Below the pieces are notes generated by a model, which had not been told where the DNA came from, made no database searches, and worked only from the letters and a program-made list of their open reading frames with translations. The position numbers were made by a program, and so were the translations under genes. A DNA stretch of 64,000 nucleotides from Pyronema omphalodes (Eukaryota > Ascomycota > Pezizomycetes > Pezizales > Pyronemataceae): positions 1-64,000 of the forward strand of contig JAJJXM010000056.1 of the NCBI GenBank assembly GCA_024516155.1. The letters are read 5' to 3'. The first letter of the stretch is position 1, and each line of letters begins with the position of its first letter. This document shows, piece after piece, positions 1 to 10,303 of this stretch.

Positions 1-831
1 AATTGCCACGAGTACGGCCTTTCATCCCCAACCGACGGCCAAACAGAGAGAATTAACGCGGTTACGGAGCAATACCTCCGCGCGTTACGTCTGTTATTTA
101 CAAGACGATTGGAAGAAATTTTTACCACTGGCAGAGTTGCTGCAAATAACAAGTATCGGATTACAACGTCGCTGTCTCCGTTCTACGCTATATATGGTCG
201 ACACCCCAAGTGCTCTTTCGAACTGGAAATCAGGACCGACAACCCTGAGGAGTGAAAGCGAACGAGGTAGCGGAAAGGATGTCACACATCCATGACGTCT
301 TACGTTCGGAAATGAAATACGCCCAAGCCCGCCACATAGAAGCCGCCGACAATTCCCGACTCCCCGCGCCGGTCTTCAAACCAGGAGACCTGGTATGGGC
401 TGGACGCCCGCAACCTAAGAACCCGCCGCCCCTCAAAGAACTAGAAATAAACACCTAGGCCCCTTCACCGTGTTACGGCCTATTGGATCCCACGCCTATG
501 AATTGGACATACCGGAGACCATGAAACACCACAGGACCTTCCCCGTGTCCCTACTAAACCCAGCCCCTTCGGACCCCCTCCCTGGCCAGATTATTCCACC
601 GCCCCTACCGGTAGTAGTAGACGGCGAAGAAGAATGGTTCGTGGACGAAATTCTGGATAGCCGTTGGTCAAGAGGAAACCTGCAGTACCTCGTCAAGTGG
701 ACCGGCCATGACTCTCCAACTTGGGAACCGGAAACGAACCTATCCGAAACTGAGGCCGCTGAGAGATTTCACCAGTTATACCCAGACAAACCTTCTCCTC
801 TCGTAGGAACTCGAGCCTAACGGGGGGGTAC
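1..831 (+). pseudogene. Ty3/gypsy pol 3' end (integrase C-terminus plus chromodomain), decayed
   Basis: This is the end of a gypsy polyprotein. Translation from position 7 gives the integrase signature SPTDGQTERIN followed by EQYLRA. The frame then shifts near 90-100, and the expected DDWKKFLPLAE block appears in another frame. Positions 252-458 encode the integrase tail with the 'KPGDLVW' motif. Positions 470-820 encode a chromodomain (WFVDEILDSRW, then YLVKWTGHDSPTWEPETNL). At least two frameshifts separate these pieces, so no single protein is possible. In this family the chromodomain tethers the integration complex to modified chromatin. The 5' part of the element lies outside the window. 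A G-run (822-828) just before the LTR is the likely polypurine primer. Confidence 0.85.
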
Positions 832-1360
832 TGTCACGGCACACGGCTGACGAGCCGTTGTGTTGCGTCATCATGTTGTCGTGGTTGTTGATCGACATCG
901 TGCCGTTGTCTTGCCGTGTTGTGTTGCCGTTGTGTTGTTGTGTTGTTGTGTGTGCCGTGCCATGTTGACTGAGAGACTGATTGATGATGGATGACGTACC
1001 ACGAGCTGGAGAGCTGTGGCGTCGCAGTTGAATCGATGGAGAACGGAAGCTCATGTAGCGATGATTGTATGACGGCCCAGCAAGAGTGCTGGCCGCCCCT
1101 TTGTACATAAGGAGGCTTGCCTCCCCGTTGTCGAGATTCTCCATCGAACGTCTTGTGTCTTCTCCTGACTCCTAATATAAGAATTCCTCTCCTAAGTCCT
1201 ACGTCACTCTTGTCCTTGTCCCTGTCCCTGTTTAGTGTGCCGTCCGTCTGACGAGCACTTCGGTCCTTGTCCTGCCGTTCCCCGTTCCGGAACCTGCCTA
1301 GTCCCCCTTTCCGGTAGTGTTCAGTGTGTCCCTTGAACGTCCGTTCTCGTGTCCCTGACA
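832..1360 (+). repeat. 3' LTR of the gypsy element
   Basis: The segment starts TGTCACGG directly after a G-rich tract and ends CCTGACA, so the ends form a short inverted repeat of the TGTCA...TGACA type. Its right edge falls exactly where the reading frame of the A1 LINE resumes (position 1361). A TATA-like ATATAAG lies at about 1175-1182. The expected 5 bp duplication would begin GGTTT at 1361, but its partner lies left of the window. The segment is 529 bp. It contains TGTTG-rich stretches at 850-965 and no credible gene. Confidence 0.8.
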
Positions 1361-3313
1361 GGTTTGAATTGGTCGCTGTGAATCTGTTCTGCCGTCAAAT
1401 GATAGTGCGGTTGTGCGGTCACTTAAGAATGAGGAACACCACAATATTACCGCCTGTGGGCAGCCGAGTGAGTGCATAGTTGCCAGTAATCTGGCGGAGG
1501 AGACGTTATCGAAAGCTCCTCGTACATCTAAAAATAGGGCAGACGTCACGAAGCGATTTCCCGCGTTAACTTCTACCTCATGCGTCAGTGCCATCGCGGC
1601 GTCAATTGCCGAGCGTTTTGGGCGCCCGCCAATCTGGTCCTTATGCAGGATTTCGTGCGACTCTGCCATAAGGCTGAGCCGGGTCGCCATGAGTTTTTCT
1701 AGCACCTTGCCCAAGCAGTTGAGTAAGGCGATCGGGCGGTATGCCTTTATGGCGCTATAGTCCGGTTTGTTTGGTTTAGGTATCACCACCGTCGTGGCCT
1801 CTCGCCAGCTTCGTGGATGATATCCTTTTGTTCCTAAGGTTGAGTACAGGGCGTTGAAAACTTTGGGGACTGCATCGTACGCCTTCCTAAGGCACGCGAA
1901 CGTGATGGAGTCCGGGCCGGGGGCTTTCTTGGGGGAGGATGTTGTGATAGCGGTACGAATTTCTTCGGGGGTGAATGTTTTCCAGGGGAGTTGGGGGTTG
2001 GGTCGTGAGGTGCGTGTGGGGGGGGCAGCTGGGGGGGGAGGGAATAACGCTTGAAAGGCCTCTACCTTACTGTCGAAGTCGACGCATATCTTCTCCATTC
2101 CTCCTACCTGTGTCTTGATCGGTGGTGTCAATTGAGCGCGGCGCGGGTTTGTATATCGGAAGGCCGCCCATATGTCTGGTCCTTCCACCGCGGCTAAGTA
2201 TTCCTTCCACATGGAGTCCTTTGCATGTCGGACTTTCCTGTAGTGGGCGTTTCGAGACTGTTTGTATTCGGCGAGGTGTTGGGGAAGGCGGGTCTGTTTC
2301 CATCTCCTCCTGGCCCGGGTCATGTCTTTACGTGTCAGGCGTACCTCCTCCGTCCACCATCTCTTCGACCGCGGGGTTGGGGTGAGGGTAGGTGTTGATA
2401 TCGTGGCGGCGGTTTGGATAGAGTCGCGAAGGAGGGCAGCCCATTCGTCGAGGTTCTCGGCGGAGGGGTTGGCTCGGAGGTGGGACCACCGGGGGTAGGA
2501 AGCTTCGGTGAGACGTTGCAATTCTTCGGTGAAGGTCTCCCAGTCCGTCTTGCGCCAGTTTAGTCGTGTAGTGTCGCCGGCGGTGTTGTGGTGGTCTGGG
2601 TGTAAGGAGTTGATTTGGAAACGGATCACCTCGTGGTCCGATCCCGTGGCAATGCCGTCGTCAATGGCCCAAGAAGAAATTTCCCTTGCCATCGCCGGGG
2701 CTGCCAGAGTCAGGTCGAGGACCGAAGAGCCCGATCCGTCTCGATAGTGGTAAGTAGGAACGTCCGGGACGTTTACCAGTTGCCAGTGATGGTCTTCCAT
2801 CAGTTCCACCAGCACGTCTGCGCTCGCTGGTCTGCGTGCGTGGGAGTTCCACAGAGGGTGATGGGCATTGAGGTCCCCTGTGATCACGCAACGGTGGGGG
2901 AGAGTGAGGGGGGTAAGGGAGCGGGGGACGGTATATAATTTTGTTTGGGGGTCTTTTTCATTATAGATATTTAAGAGGTAAAAGGAGGGAATGAGTGTGG
3001 TGCTGACCTCGAGTACCTGGAGGTCAGGATCTCCGCTGACGTCCGGTCTTGGTGTGACTCGAACATGTGGGTTGAGGCGAGAGATATATGCAGCAGTGCG
3101 ATTGACTTTGTGGTGGCTGCGGGGGGGAAGTAACAAAAGGAAATCTGGATGTGTGATTGCGTACCGGGGATCTTTAACGTTAATCTCTTGTACCAGCAAT
3201 ATGTCTATTTGGGATCCTGCTGAGTTCAGCAGTGTTGTTAGTGCGGTGGCGCTGCGATTCGTGTTATGTGACACGATGCGAAGGGTCGCCGCTGATGAGT
3301 CGTATCTATTCAT
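1361..3313 (-). CDS. A1 ORF2: endonuclease and reverse transcriptase, truncated
   Basis: ORF2 of a Tad1/I-type LINE. The N-terminus is an exonuclease-endonuclease-phosphatase (APE-like) endonuclease: the catalytic Glu in LLVQEINV, GDLNAHHPLWNS near residue 150, and the GSDHEVIRF block. This domain nicks target DNA to prime reverse transcription. The RT begins with APGPDSITF, PNKPDYSAIKAYRPIALLN and LDVRGAFDNV. The frame breaks just after the RPIQT motif, directly before the GxPQGSP and YxDD blocks, where the LTR begins; the downstream 21 residues are LTR-encoded. Missing are the RT catalytic centre, RNase H and the C-terminal zinc finger. The start ATG (3313) overlaps the ORF1 stop by 8 bases. 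Confidence 0.9.
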
Positions 3314-5216
3314 CAGCGGTCATGGTGGTGTCGGCGATGGGGTTTATTTCGGCGGGGATGGCGTCTAGGGGTGTTGTCTCCGGGCGAGTCTTCTGCCAGG
3401 CTTCCCTGACGGGGTTCACCTTGACGGGGCAGCGGGTGCTGTATGCGGCGTGGTGGACGTCTGTGAGGCCAGCGGCGACACAATTGGCACACTTGTAGAG
3501 GGTGTGTTGACATTTGCGGCCCTGGATTGTGGGACACTGGCCGCATTGGTGATATTCGGTGGGGTGAGGGGCGGCGCATATCGCGCAAGCGGGGCCATTG
3601 TCAGCTGGGCAGATTGCATGATGATGTCCAAATTTCTGGCACCTGCGGCATTGGTCAATGGAACGGGCGGTGAAGAATTCTGTCACCTTGCGTTGTTCGA
3701 ATAATACTGTCACCTTTGTTCTCTTGAGGAGGTTGTATTCCTCGCTGGACTTCAGTGCGATCATCACACTGGAGGCGGTCTTACCAACACGCTTGTCCGG
3801 GTGAGAGATGTACCTTGGGGGTTGTGTCAGGCGTACTTTGTGGTTCGTCTCGATTTCTTGCTGCAATTTTTGCATACCCTCGGCGGTGTCCTCGTAGTAG
3901 TCCGTGGGGATTCCGTGGACTGCCAGCTTATACCATCTTTCGTTAAGTCGGGGGGGCAAGAGGTTCGGGTGGACTTTGCAGGCAGTGGCGTGGATAACAG
4001 AGAGGTGGGGGGTGAGATCGGTAATGGATGTGTTCGGGGAGGGGGTAAGCATGAGGTTTCCTGCGATATTTTTCCTAACCGTCATGATGTTTCCTTCCAC
4101 CTTCGCCTTGTGTAGGGCTTCGTTGATAGCTAATCCAATGGCGATCTTAGAGCTATCGGGCAGGGCACGGGGGTCAGGGCAGGGGATCACAATGTCTTGG
4201 ACGCGGGGGGGGTTCTTGCGTTGGGGATTGGGTTTGGTGGTCTTAGGGGGGGTCATTGATGGGGCAGCGGCTTTCTCTTTGAACAGCTTGACGGACGAGG
4301 GTATTGGTCCTTGCCACGGTTCGTTCGCCTGGGGTGGGGGAGGGGGTAGGTGAGGGGGAGTAGGGAGCTCGTTCTTCCGGAGTTCAGCTTCGGCGTTCAA
4401 GCACCTCTGCTTCCAGTACTCGGCTTCGCTGAGGCGGGGGGCATGTTTGGAGGGTAAATCGAGAGGGGCGTTAACGGGCTGGGTATCGGGGCTGGTGGTC
4501 ACGAGGGGGGTGGGGGATGCGGAGACGGGGGTGGGGGACACGGCGGTAGCTGTTCCTTTCGGTAGGAGGGACGGGGCGAGGAGTTGGACGGCATCGTAGA
4601 TGGATTGGAGGAGGGACTGGTTCTTGTTGATTGTCTTGAACGCTTTGTTGATTCTGTCGTTCGTTGTCTGGTCGGCGTGACGAAACATGTCCGCGGTGGT
4701 AGCAAGATTGTGGTGGAGGACGTCGATGGATTGAGCGAGGGCGGCGTTGCTGTGAGGTGTGGCGTTAATCGGAGCGATGTCGGGGTGGAGTCGTTTGACT
4801 TGTGCAGAAACGGGGGTGGAGTCTTCGGCGATATGGGTGATAGTATGGGCAGTGGAGGCGGCGGGGCGTTTTTTCTGTTTTCCGGTGGTTTGTTGGATGG
4901 AGTATTTGGGGTCATTGTTGCTCAGTTGATCGGGGGTGTCGAAGTTTTCAGGGAGGGGTTTTTTGTTGTGGGGTGTTTTGGGTGGGGCGTTGGTGGTGTT
5001 GCGAGAAGTTGGCGTTGGGGAGCTGTCTCGGGGAGACGCGTCGTCGTCGCTGGAATCCTCGCTGACGTCAGAGCACGTGTCTACGTGCATCTCAACGTCG
5101 GACGCGTCGGACTCGTGCGGCTCTGCGTTAGCGCGTGGATTTTTTTCGGGCGCCCGAGGGGGTTCTTTATCGGGGGGGAGAGGTTGTTTCTCCACAACGG
5201 TGGATCGGGGAGGCAT
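3306..5216 (-). CDS. A1 ORF1: Gag-like RNA-binding protein with CCHC knuckles
   Basis: An open frame of 636 codons. The N-terminal third is acidic and Ser/Thr-rich (an SDASDVEMHVDTCSDVSEDS stretch). The middle is Pro/Ala-rich with a short helical segment (MFRHADQTTNDRINKAFKTI). The conserved C-terminal region carries ERWYKLAVHGIPTDYY, RYISHPDKRVGKTASSVMIA, and then cysteine clusters from about residue 523 (CRRCQKFGHHHAIC, CAICAAPHPTEYHQC and a third). ORF1 proteins of this type coat LINE RNA and act as nucleic-acid chaperones. The start is the first ATG after the 5' UTR and matches A2 (48105). The frame is uninterrupted, unlike A2. Confidence 0.9.
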   Translation of the reverse strand: MPPRSTVVEKQPLPPDKEPPRAPEKNPRANAEPHESDASDVEMHVDTCSDVSEDSSDDDASPRDSSPTPTSRNTTNAPPKTPHNKKPLPENFDTPDQLSNNDPKYSIQQTTGKQKKRPAASTAHTITHIAEDSTPVSAQVKRLHPDIAPINATPHSNAALAQSIDVLHHNLATTADMFRHADQTTNDRINKAFKTINKNQSLLQSIYDAVQLLAPSLLPKGTATAVSPTPVSASPTPLVTTSPDTQPVNAPLDLPSKHAPRLSEAEYWKQRCLNAEAELRKNELPTPPHLPPPPPQANEPWQGPIPSSVKLFKEKAAAPSMTPPKTTKPNPQRKNPPRVQDIVIPCPDPRALPDSSKIAIGLAINEALHKAKVEGNIMTVRKNIAGNLMLTPSPNTSITDLTPHLSVIHATACKVHPNLLPPRLNERWYKLAVHGIPTDYYEDTAEGMQKLQQEIETNHKVRLTQPPRYISHPDKRVGKTASSVMIALKSSEEYNLLKRTKVTVLFEQRKVTEFFTARSIDQCRRCQKFGHHHAICPADNGPACAICAAPHPTEYHQCGQCPTIQGRKCQHTLYKCANCVAAGLTDVHHAAYSTRCPVKVNPVREAWQKTRPETTPLDAIPAEINPIADTTMTADE

Positions 5217-5507
5217 CGGAATTGCGGAATAAGTTTGTTTGGCGGTAGCGACGAATAATCCGCGTTGGAATTGATGATTTTCGTGGTTGTGGGGTTGTGG
5301 TGTTGATGGAACCGGTTCGCGGGGCTTTTCTCAGGGGCCCGAAAACTGTTTTTCGATGAAAACTCAACGAAAAAGAGAGGGCCTGATCTGGAAAGGCTGC
5401 GAATAGGTAATTCGGGGCTGCCGAACAATAATCCGCGATAAAATCTTGCGATTTCGGCGTTGTTGTTGAGAAGGCAGGGGGGGGTCGCTCTTTGCTGGGT
5501 GGTGTCT

Positions 5508-6258
5508 CGAAGGCTACACAGAGGAAGAAGCAGAAAGCGAAGGAGACGACACCTACGGCAGCGCCACCCAGCAAGACCCCTACAACAAAGAATGGTGGCC
5601 GGGGAAAGAATACCCACCAACCCAGAACGACAACCTCCTCTGCAAAGAAGACTTGGGCAGAAGTCGTCAAGAGCGGAGGCATCAACGTCCAGATTGTGCT
5701 TGGGAATGGCAATCTTGGACTGACAACACCACCGACAAGAAGGGGAGAGAGGCGAGGGGGAGCAGCGAGAAGGCTGAGGAAGAAGGAAGGAGAAGGGGAG
5801 AGAGGGGAGGAGAAGAGGGGCAGGGCAGGCCCGGGTGTCTCAAAGGGCAAAGAGTCAGGAGACACCGGCGGAGGAGGTGAGAGAGGGGAGGAGAGCGGGG
5901 GCACGGGTGGCCCGGAGGCTGTTGAACTTTGCTTTGGTTTCGTTTTTGCTTTGTGGAGGAAATAAAGGAGGACAAATGGTTAAAAATGGGAGGGGAAGGG
6001 AGGAGGAAAGGGAGGAGCCCGGCGAGGCGGCCTCTGTGCAAGCAGGGCACTTGGAACATCAGACGCGCTTGGACAAGAAACCCCCGTAGTAACAGTGGGG
6101 ACAGACCCCACAACCACAACGATCAAGAGGAGGAGACTGGTAGAGGTGGAGACTGGGTTTTTGCTTTTACATTTCTTTCTTCTTCTCTTTTGTATTTATC
6201 TGTCCCTTGTCATAACCTTCGGGTTGCAAACAAGTAATGAGAGAACAAACAAACAAAC
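5508..6258 (+). mobile_element. Element C fragment C1 (3' part of its ORF plus the shared 3' module)
   Basis: It matches the last third of the C ORF (ATQRKKQKAKETTPT, then KKTWAEVVKSGGINVQ), followed by the Arg/Gly/Glu-rich tail and the family 3' module (about 5950-6240) with the AACC-TTCG-GGTT hairpin and CAAA repeats. The stop codon used by other C copies is lost here (GTT TAA became GTT GAA), so the frame would run on to 5965. It is truncated on the left where the A1 5' end abuts. It is followed directly by gypsy 2 sequence at 6259. Confidence 0.85.
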
Positions 6259-6910
6259 CTGGTGTGGATGCAAACGCCGAGCTGTTCCTTGGTTGGTAGT
6301 CAATAGCCTAAGGGCGCGTCATATCGGTTCCACCAAACAGTTTCCTTGAGAGGGTTGCATGCTTATGGACGTCGTCTCATGCCTTAGCAATCTTGACCCT
6401 TGTCCATAGCCCCACTCCTGTTTGCCGACTAGACTCTGCCTTGTGTTCCTGGCTGACCATTCACCCAACTAAGTAACACCGGATGGTTTCGTCGCACCGC
6501 TCTGCACATCCTTGGAACTCTCTTCCGATGCAGACCCCTTTGTAGCCGTGAACTTCCGAACACTCCTCAAGTATAAGGAGGTGTCCTTTCGTCTTCGTCT
6601 TCGTTCTCCATCAGCGTCGTTCGTAGTTGCTCAAGGGTAAGTCGACACCCATGAGGTAAGTGTTCCCCAATCTCTTCTCTTCTGAATCCTCCCAAACTGA
6701 CATTGAATAATAGTTGCGACGCCTCGGGCCGGGATCCTCGTGAGGTCCTATCGGAAAGTCACGAATCACGTGACGTGGCTTGTCGGAGCTCCTCTGGGGG
6801 TTCCGGCCCGGGACACTAATCTGACTATTCATTCTCTGTCGAGTTTGCCATATTCTCCATTGCGTTATATATGATACCAATTCTATCCTCACACATTTTA
6901 GGGTGTGACA
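6259..6910 (-). repeat. LTR of gypsy element 2 (left limit uncertain)
   Basis: On the minus strand an LTR start TGTCACACCC (6910-6901) directly follows the purine tract. The sequence then runs to the boundary with C1 at 6259. The outer LTR end is not proven, because C1 may have removed some bases. A minus-strand TATA-like TTATACTT lies near 6576. A 93-codon minus-strand frame at 6611-6892 lies wholly in the LTR and is not taken as a gene. Confidence 0.65.
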
Positions 6911-6926
6911 CCACCTCTCCCCTGTT
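6911..6926 (-). other. Polypurine tract of gypsy element 2
   Basis: On the minus strand this reads AACAGGGGAGAGGTGG, immediately followed by the LTR start TGTCAC. This is the usual site for plus-strand priming in Ty3/gypsy elements. Positions 6927-7081, between this tract and the pol stop, hold non-coding 3' sequence with nothing else recognisable. Confidence 0.7.
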
Positions 6927-7081
6927 CAAGCTTCGTCCCGAAGCTCGTAGTTCATCTTTCTGTGATCGCACCACGCCGTAGCCTAGTGACTTAAGTGATC
7001 AATTTTGGATGTAGTCCTCCAGCCCCTACATCCTACTACCAACTCTACCTGATGAAAACCACATGGGAAAAACATCAAGTA

Positions 7082-10000
7082 TTAGTCTTTGAGTCGGTAG
7101 TCCCTCGGAGAATCAGGATACTTGAGATGGAAATCTCTTAGCTTCTCCTGACCTCCTACTGAAAAGTTGTCGAAGGGTTCTGCCGTCCAGTCTTTCTTGT
7201 TGGGCCACCCTAGCCATTTGACGAGGTAAAGTACTCTGCTGCCTGATTTGTAGCTGCTCATAATTTCGTCTATGTCGTACTCCTCGCTTCCCTCAACGTC
7301 GTCTGCTTCCCGAAGAATTTCGTTTGGGTCTGGTGGAGCTCTGGTTCCAGTGTGGAAGGGCTCCAGGAGGGAAGTGTGGAAGACATTGTGAATCTTCCAT
7401 CTTCTTGGTAGTGTGAGACGTATTGCTGTAGGGGATATGACCTTTTCGATTTGGAATGGACCATGTAATTTGTGATCCAATTTGTGTGATGGGCGTCTTG
7501 TTTTTATGTGTCGTCCATCGAGCATAACCAAGTCTCCAACTTGGTAAGTAGGGGCCTCCTTTCGCTGAAGGTCTGCATACTTCTTCATTCTTTCTTGTGC
7601 CTTCTGTAATGCTGACTTAGCACCTTCATGCACTGTATGCATCCAATGAGCGTATGCTTTGCTGGCAGGGTTTTGCACAGCTGTTGGAATGGGATCGCTG
7701 GCAATGGGGTTGTAACCGTAATTCGCATAAAAAGGTGATAGTCCTGTAGCGCTGGTTACTGAGTTGTTGTAAGCGAACTCAGCCATTGGCAATAGATCAA
7801 CCCAATCATTCATCTCATGATTGACAAAGGAGCGGAGGTATGCTTCAATTGTCTGGTTAAGTCGTTCCGTCTGTCCATCTGTTTGAGGGTGGAACGCTGT
7901 GGACATTCTAGGTTTGATTGCTAGTGTCCCGAGAAATGCTTTCCAGGTGGTGCTTGTAAACCTGGAGTCTCTGTCCGACACAATATCCGTAGGTAGCCCA
8001 TGTAACTTCCAAATTTCCTTCGCAAAGATTCTAACAAGGTCTGCAGTTGTCTTGCCGTCTTTTTGCAGTGGTATGAAGTGGGCCATCTTAGAGAATCTGT
8101 CAACTATTACCCATAGTTGATCGCATCCATTGGATTCTGGTAGGTCGGTGATAAAGTCCATGGCGATTGATTGCCATGGGGCATAGGGTAGTTCCAAAGG
8201 TTGAAGTAATCCGTACTTGAGGTGCCGTGCTTTTTTGTCTTTTTGACATTCCATACAACTCTTTACATAAGTTATTATTTGTTCTTCCATTCTTGGCCAC
8301 CAGAAGTTCCTTCGTATTAATTCAATTGTTTTGTCCTGTCCGAAGTGACCTGCAATTTTCGAGTCATGTTCAGATTCCAGAACTGTCTTTACCAAATCCT
8401 TTGGTACCCATAGTTTTTCCTTTCGATAGACTATGCCATTATCTATCGTCAATGGTTCCTTAATTTTCTTTGTTGCCTCAAAGTAAATCTCATCCAGCTT
8501 ACTAGCTTCCTTTACCATCTTCAAGAATTCTTCTGACCATTTAATAAAAGGAATAGAGGAGAGACGTGCTGAAGAAATAATAAATGATGTTCCTTCTCCA
8601 GCACTGCTGATTGACGAAATAGATGCAAAATGACTCTTATGCAGGATCGTCGTAATCGGCTGATCTTCACCTCCCCCCTTTTCAGGTCGGAACTCCGGAC
8701 GCCTAGATAGAGCATCAGGTTTCCCATTTTTAACCCCAGGTCTATAAAAAATCTTAAAATCAACGCCAGCAAGCTCTTGAGCCCATCTAGCTTGACGTCG
8801 ATTGAGTACTTTTGTTGTTGTAAAATACTCTAGGTTTTGGTGGTCGCTGTAGACTTGGACAGTGTGCATTGCTCCCTCAAGATATCGCCTCCATACTTTG
8901 AATGAGTCCATGATAGCTAACAGCTCCTTGTCATGGATCTCATAGTTTATCTCAGCAGGAGTGAATTTTCTTGAGTGGAAAGCAATTGGGTGCAACTTTC
9001 CATCTTCCCCCTTCTGGGATAGAACTGCGCCTAAAGCAAAATCTGAAGCATCTGTTTCAACAATGCAAACCTGTCTTGGGTCAAAATGACTTAAGATTGG
9101 TGCAGTAGTGAAACGACTTTTGAGCTCATCAAATGCTAGTTCCATAGCAACAGTCCATTCCCATTTCTTCGCATCGCCCTTTGTTGATTCTGTCAGAGGA
9201 CGACATATCTTGTAGAAGTCCTTGATAAATCTGCGATAGAAGTTTGCGAATCCAAGAAAGCCCTGTGTTTCTTTCAAGGATTTTGGGGGTTCCCATACCA
9301 GGACTGTTTGTACCTTGTCCTTTGCCATTTCAATGCCATTTTCGCTGATAATATAACCCAGAAATTCCACTCTGTTTTGTCCCCAAACACATTTTTCCGG
9401 AGAGATAACCAGCCCATTTTCTTCCAATCTTTTTAACACTTCCTTAACCAATTTGTCGTGTTGTTCCTCTGTCTCAGCATATATGAGAACATCATCAATA
9501 TACGCAATCACTCCCTGGTCCAACATGTCTCTAAAGATATGATTCATCATATCTTGGAATGTGGCTGGGGCATTGCTCAAGCCAAAAGGCATAACCGAAA
9601 ATTCATATAATCCATATCGGCATCGAAAGGCCGTTTTCCATTCATCTCCTTCTTTTATTCTGATGAGATGATATCCATTCTTGAGGTCCATTTTCGTAAA
9701 TATTTTTGCTCCTCTAACTCTGTCTTGTAATTCTGACATGAGTGGGAGTGGGTACCGGTTGGCAATTGTAATTTTGTTGATGCCCCGGTAATCAACACAT
9801 AACCGTAGACCTCTGCCATGAGGCTTTGGGACAAAGAGAATAGGAGCTGCTGCTGGTGACTTGGAAGGTCTGATTTTACCAGTACGCAGCATATCCTTCA
9901 ACCATTCTCTCAGTGTCTCTAGCTCAACTTCGTTGAGAGCATAGACAGGTCCCCAAGGAGGCTGTTCGCCTTCAACTAGGTCAATCGCATGGTCGTAGGG

Positions 10001-10303
10001 TTTGTGATCAGGAAGCCTATCTGCAGCTTCCTTTGTCATAATGTTGATCCAGCCGCGGAATTTCTCTGGGACTTGCTGAAGGGCCTCGGATAATTCCTCT
10101 TTGGTGGATACAGATGAGATGTGGCCTAAGACTAAGGCTCCCGGATGGTCGAGGACATGTTTATCGACCTTGAGTGAGAAGGCACTGGCTTGTGCCTTTG
10201 TACATTTTTCTTTGCAACGTGAGGATGTAAAGGAGATTTTGTCTTGATCTCCCCAGAGGTTGCAGGGCTGATGTAGTGCCATCCACCAATAAGGCAGGAT
10301 AGC
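7082..10303 (-). CDS. Gypsy 2 Pol: RT, RNase H, integrase, chromodomain (N-terminus missing)
   Basis: A long uninterrupted frame. The region before RT contains HKPYDHAIDLVEGEQPPWGP. RT motifs are KMDLKNGYHLIRI, MPFGLSNAPATFQ and the catalytic YIDD (about residue 276). RNase H follows (TDASDFALGAVLSQ, SRKFTPAEINYEIHDKELLA). The integrase has the HHCC finger (HFGQDKTIELIRRNFWWP, CMECQKD) and a DDE core (AMDFITDLPES, SDRDSRFTS, HPQTDGQTERLNQ). The C-terminus is a chromodomain (YLVKWLGWPNKKDWTAEPFDN). The apparent start at 10327 is an artefact: the first eight codons come from the CAAA tail of the adjacent LINE. Gag and protease are lost. The rest shows no stop or frameshift, so the gypsy part is young or was recently interrupted. 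Confidence 0.93.
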   Translation of the reverse strand, partial: AILPYWWMALHQPCNLWGDQDKISFTSSRCKEKCTKAQASAFSLKVDKHVLDHPGALVLGHISSVSTKEELSEALQQVPEKFRGWINIMTKEAADRLPDHKPYDHAIDLVEGEQPPWGPVYALNEVELETLREWLKDMLRTGKIRPSKSPAAAPILFVPKPHGRGLRLCVDYRGINKITIANRYPLPLMSELQDRVRGAKIFTKMDLKNGYHLIRIKEGDEWKTAFRCRYGLYEFSVMPFGLSNAPATFQDMMNHIFRDMLDQGVIAYIDDVLIYAETEEQHDKLVKEVLKRLEENGLVISPEKCVWGQNRVEFLGYIISENGIEMAKDKVQTVLVWEPPKSLKETQGFLGFANFYRRFIKDFYKICRPLTESTKGDAKKWEWTVAMELAFDELKSRFTTAPILSHFDPRQVCIVETDASDFALGAVLSQKGEDGKLHPIAFHSRKFTPAEINYEIHDKELLAIMDSFKVWRRYLEGAMHTVQVYSDHQNLEYFTTTKVLNRRQARWAQELAGVDFKIFYRPGVKNGKPDALSRRPEFRPEKGGGEDQPITTILHKSHFASISSISSAGEGTSFIISSARLSSIPFIKWSEEFLKMVKEASKLDEIYFEATKKIKEPLTIDNGIVYRKEKLWVPKDLVKTVLESEHDSKIAGHFGQDKTIELIRRNFWWPRMEEQIITYVKSCMECQKDKKARHLKYGLLQPLELPYAPWQSIAMDFITDLPESNGCDQLWVIVDRFSKMAHFIPLQKDGKTTADLVRIFAKEIWKLHGLPTDIVSDRDSRFTSTTWKAFLGTLAIKPRMSTAFHPQTDGQTERLNQTIEAYLRSFVNHEMNDWVDLLPMAEFAYNNSVTSATGLSPFYANYGYNPIASDPIPTAVQNPASKAYAHWMHTVHEGAKSALQKAQERMKKYADLQRKEAPTYQVGDLVMLDGRHIKTRRPSHKLDHKLHGPFQIEKVISPTAIRLTLPRRWKIHNVFHTSLLEPFHTGTRAPPDPNEILREADDVEGSEEYDIDEIMSSYKSGSRVLYLVKWLGWPNKKDWTAEPFDNFSVGGQEKLRDFHLKYPDSPRDYRLKD

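Larger units (their letters stand above)
1361..5503 (-). mobile_element. LINE family A, copy A1 (5' end to mid-RT; cut by the gypsy insertion)
   Basis: The element reads leftward. Its 5' terminus is at 5503 (ACCACCCAGC, then a GACCCCCCC run and TGCC), matching base for base the 5' end of copy A2 at 47817. A 5' UTR of about 290 bases leads to ORF1 and then an overlapping ORF2. ORF2 is cut at 1361 by the gypsy LTR, and the rest of the LINE should lie beyond the 5' LTR outside the window. Both ORFs are otherwise open, so A1 may have been intact before the gypsy insertion. It abuts a C fragment at 5508 after a 4-base filler, which suggests A1 inserted into a plus-strand C element. Confidence 0.85.
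6259..10303 (-). mobile_element. Ty3/gypsy element 2 (gag lost; pol and one LTR present)
   Basis: A leftward LTR retrotransposon with an open pol from RT to chromodomain, a downstream polypurine tract and a following LTR. Both ends are cut: the C1 tail abuts at 6258, and the tail of a minus-strand C copy abuts at 10304. Gag, protease and the 5' LTR are absent from the window. Its base composition is clearly more AT-rich than the LINEs around it. Confidence 0.85.

Noticed and set aside
776..1144. A 122-codon minus-strand frame over the LTR
   Set aside because: Low-complexity His/Asn/Thr-rich translation of TGTTG repeats in the LTR.
5081..5904. Minus-strand Pro/Ser-rich frames near the A1/C1 border, and similar ones opposite every C ORF
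   Set aside because: They cross the junction between two elements or lie antisense to the Arg/Gly-rich C tail; low complexity only.
6611..6892. A 93-codon frame in the gypsy 2 LTR
   Set aside because: Lies within the LTR, no recognisable domain, no sign of conservation visible here.
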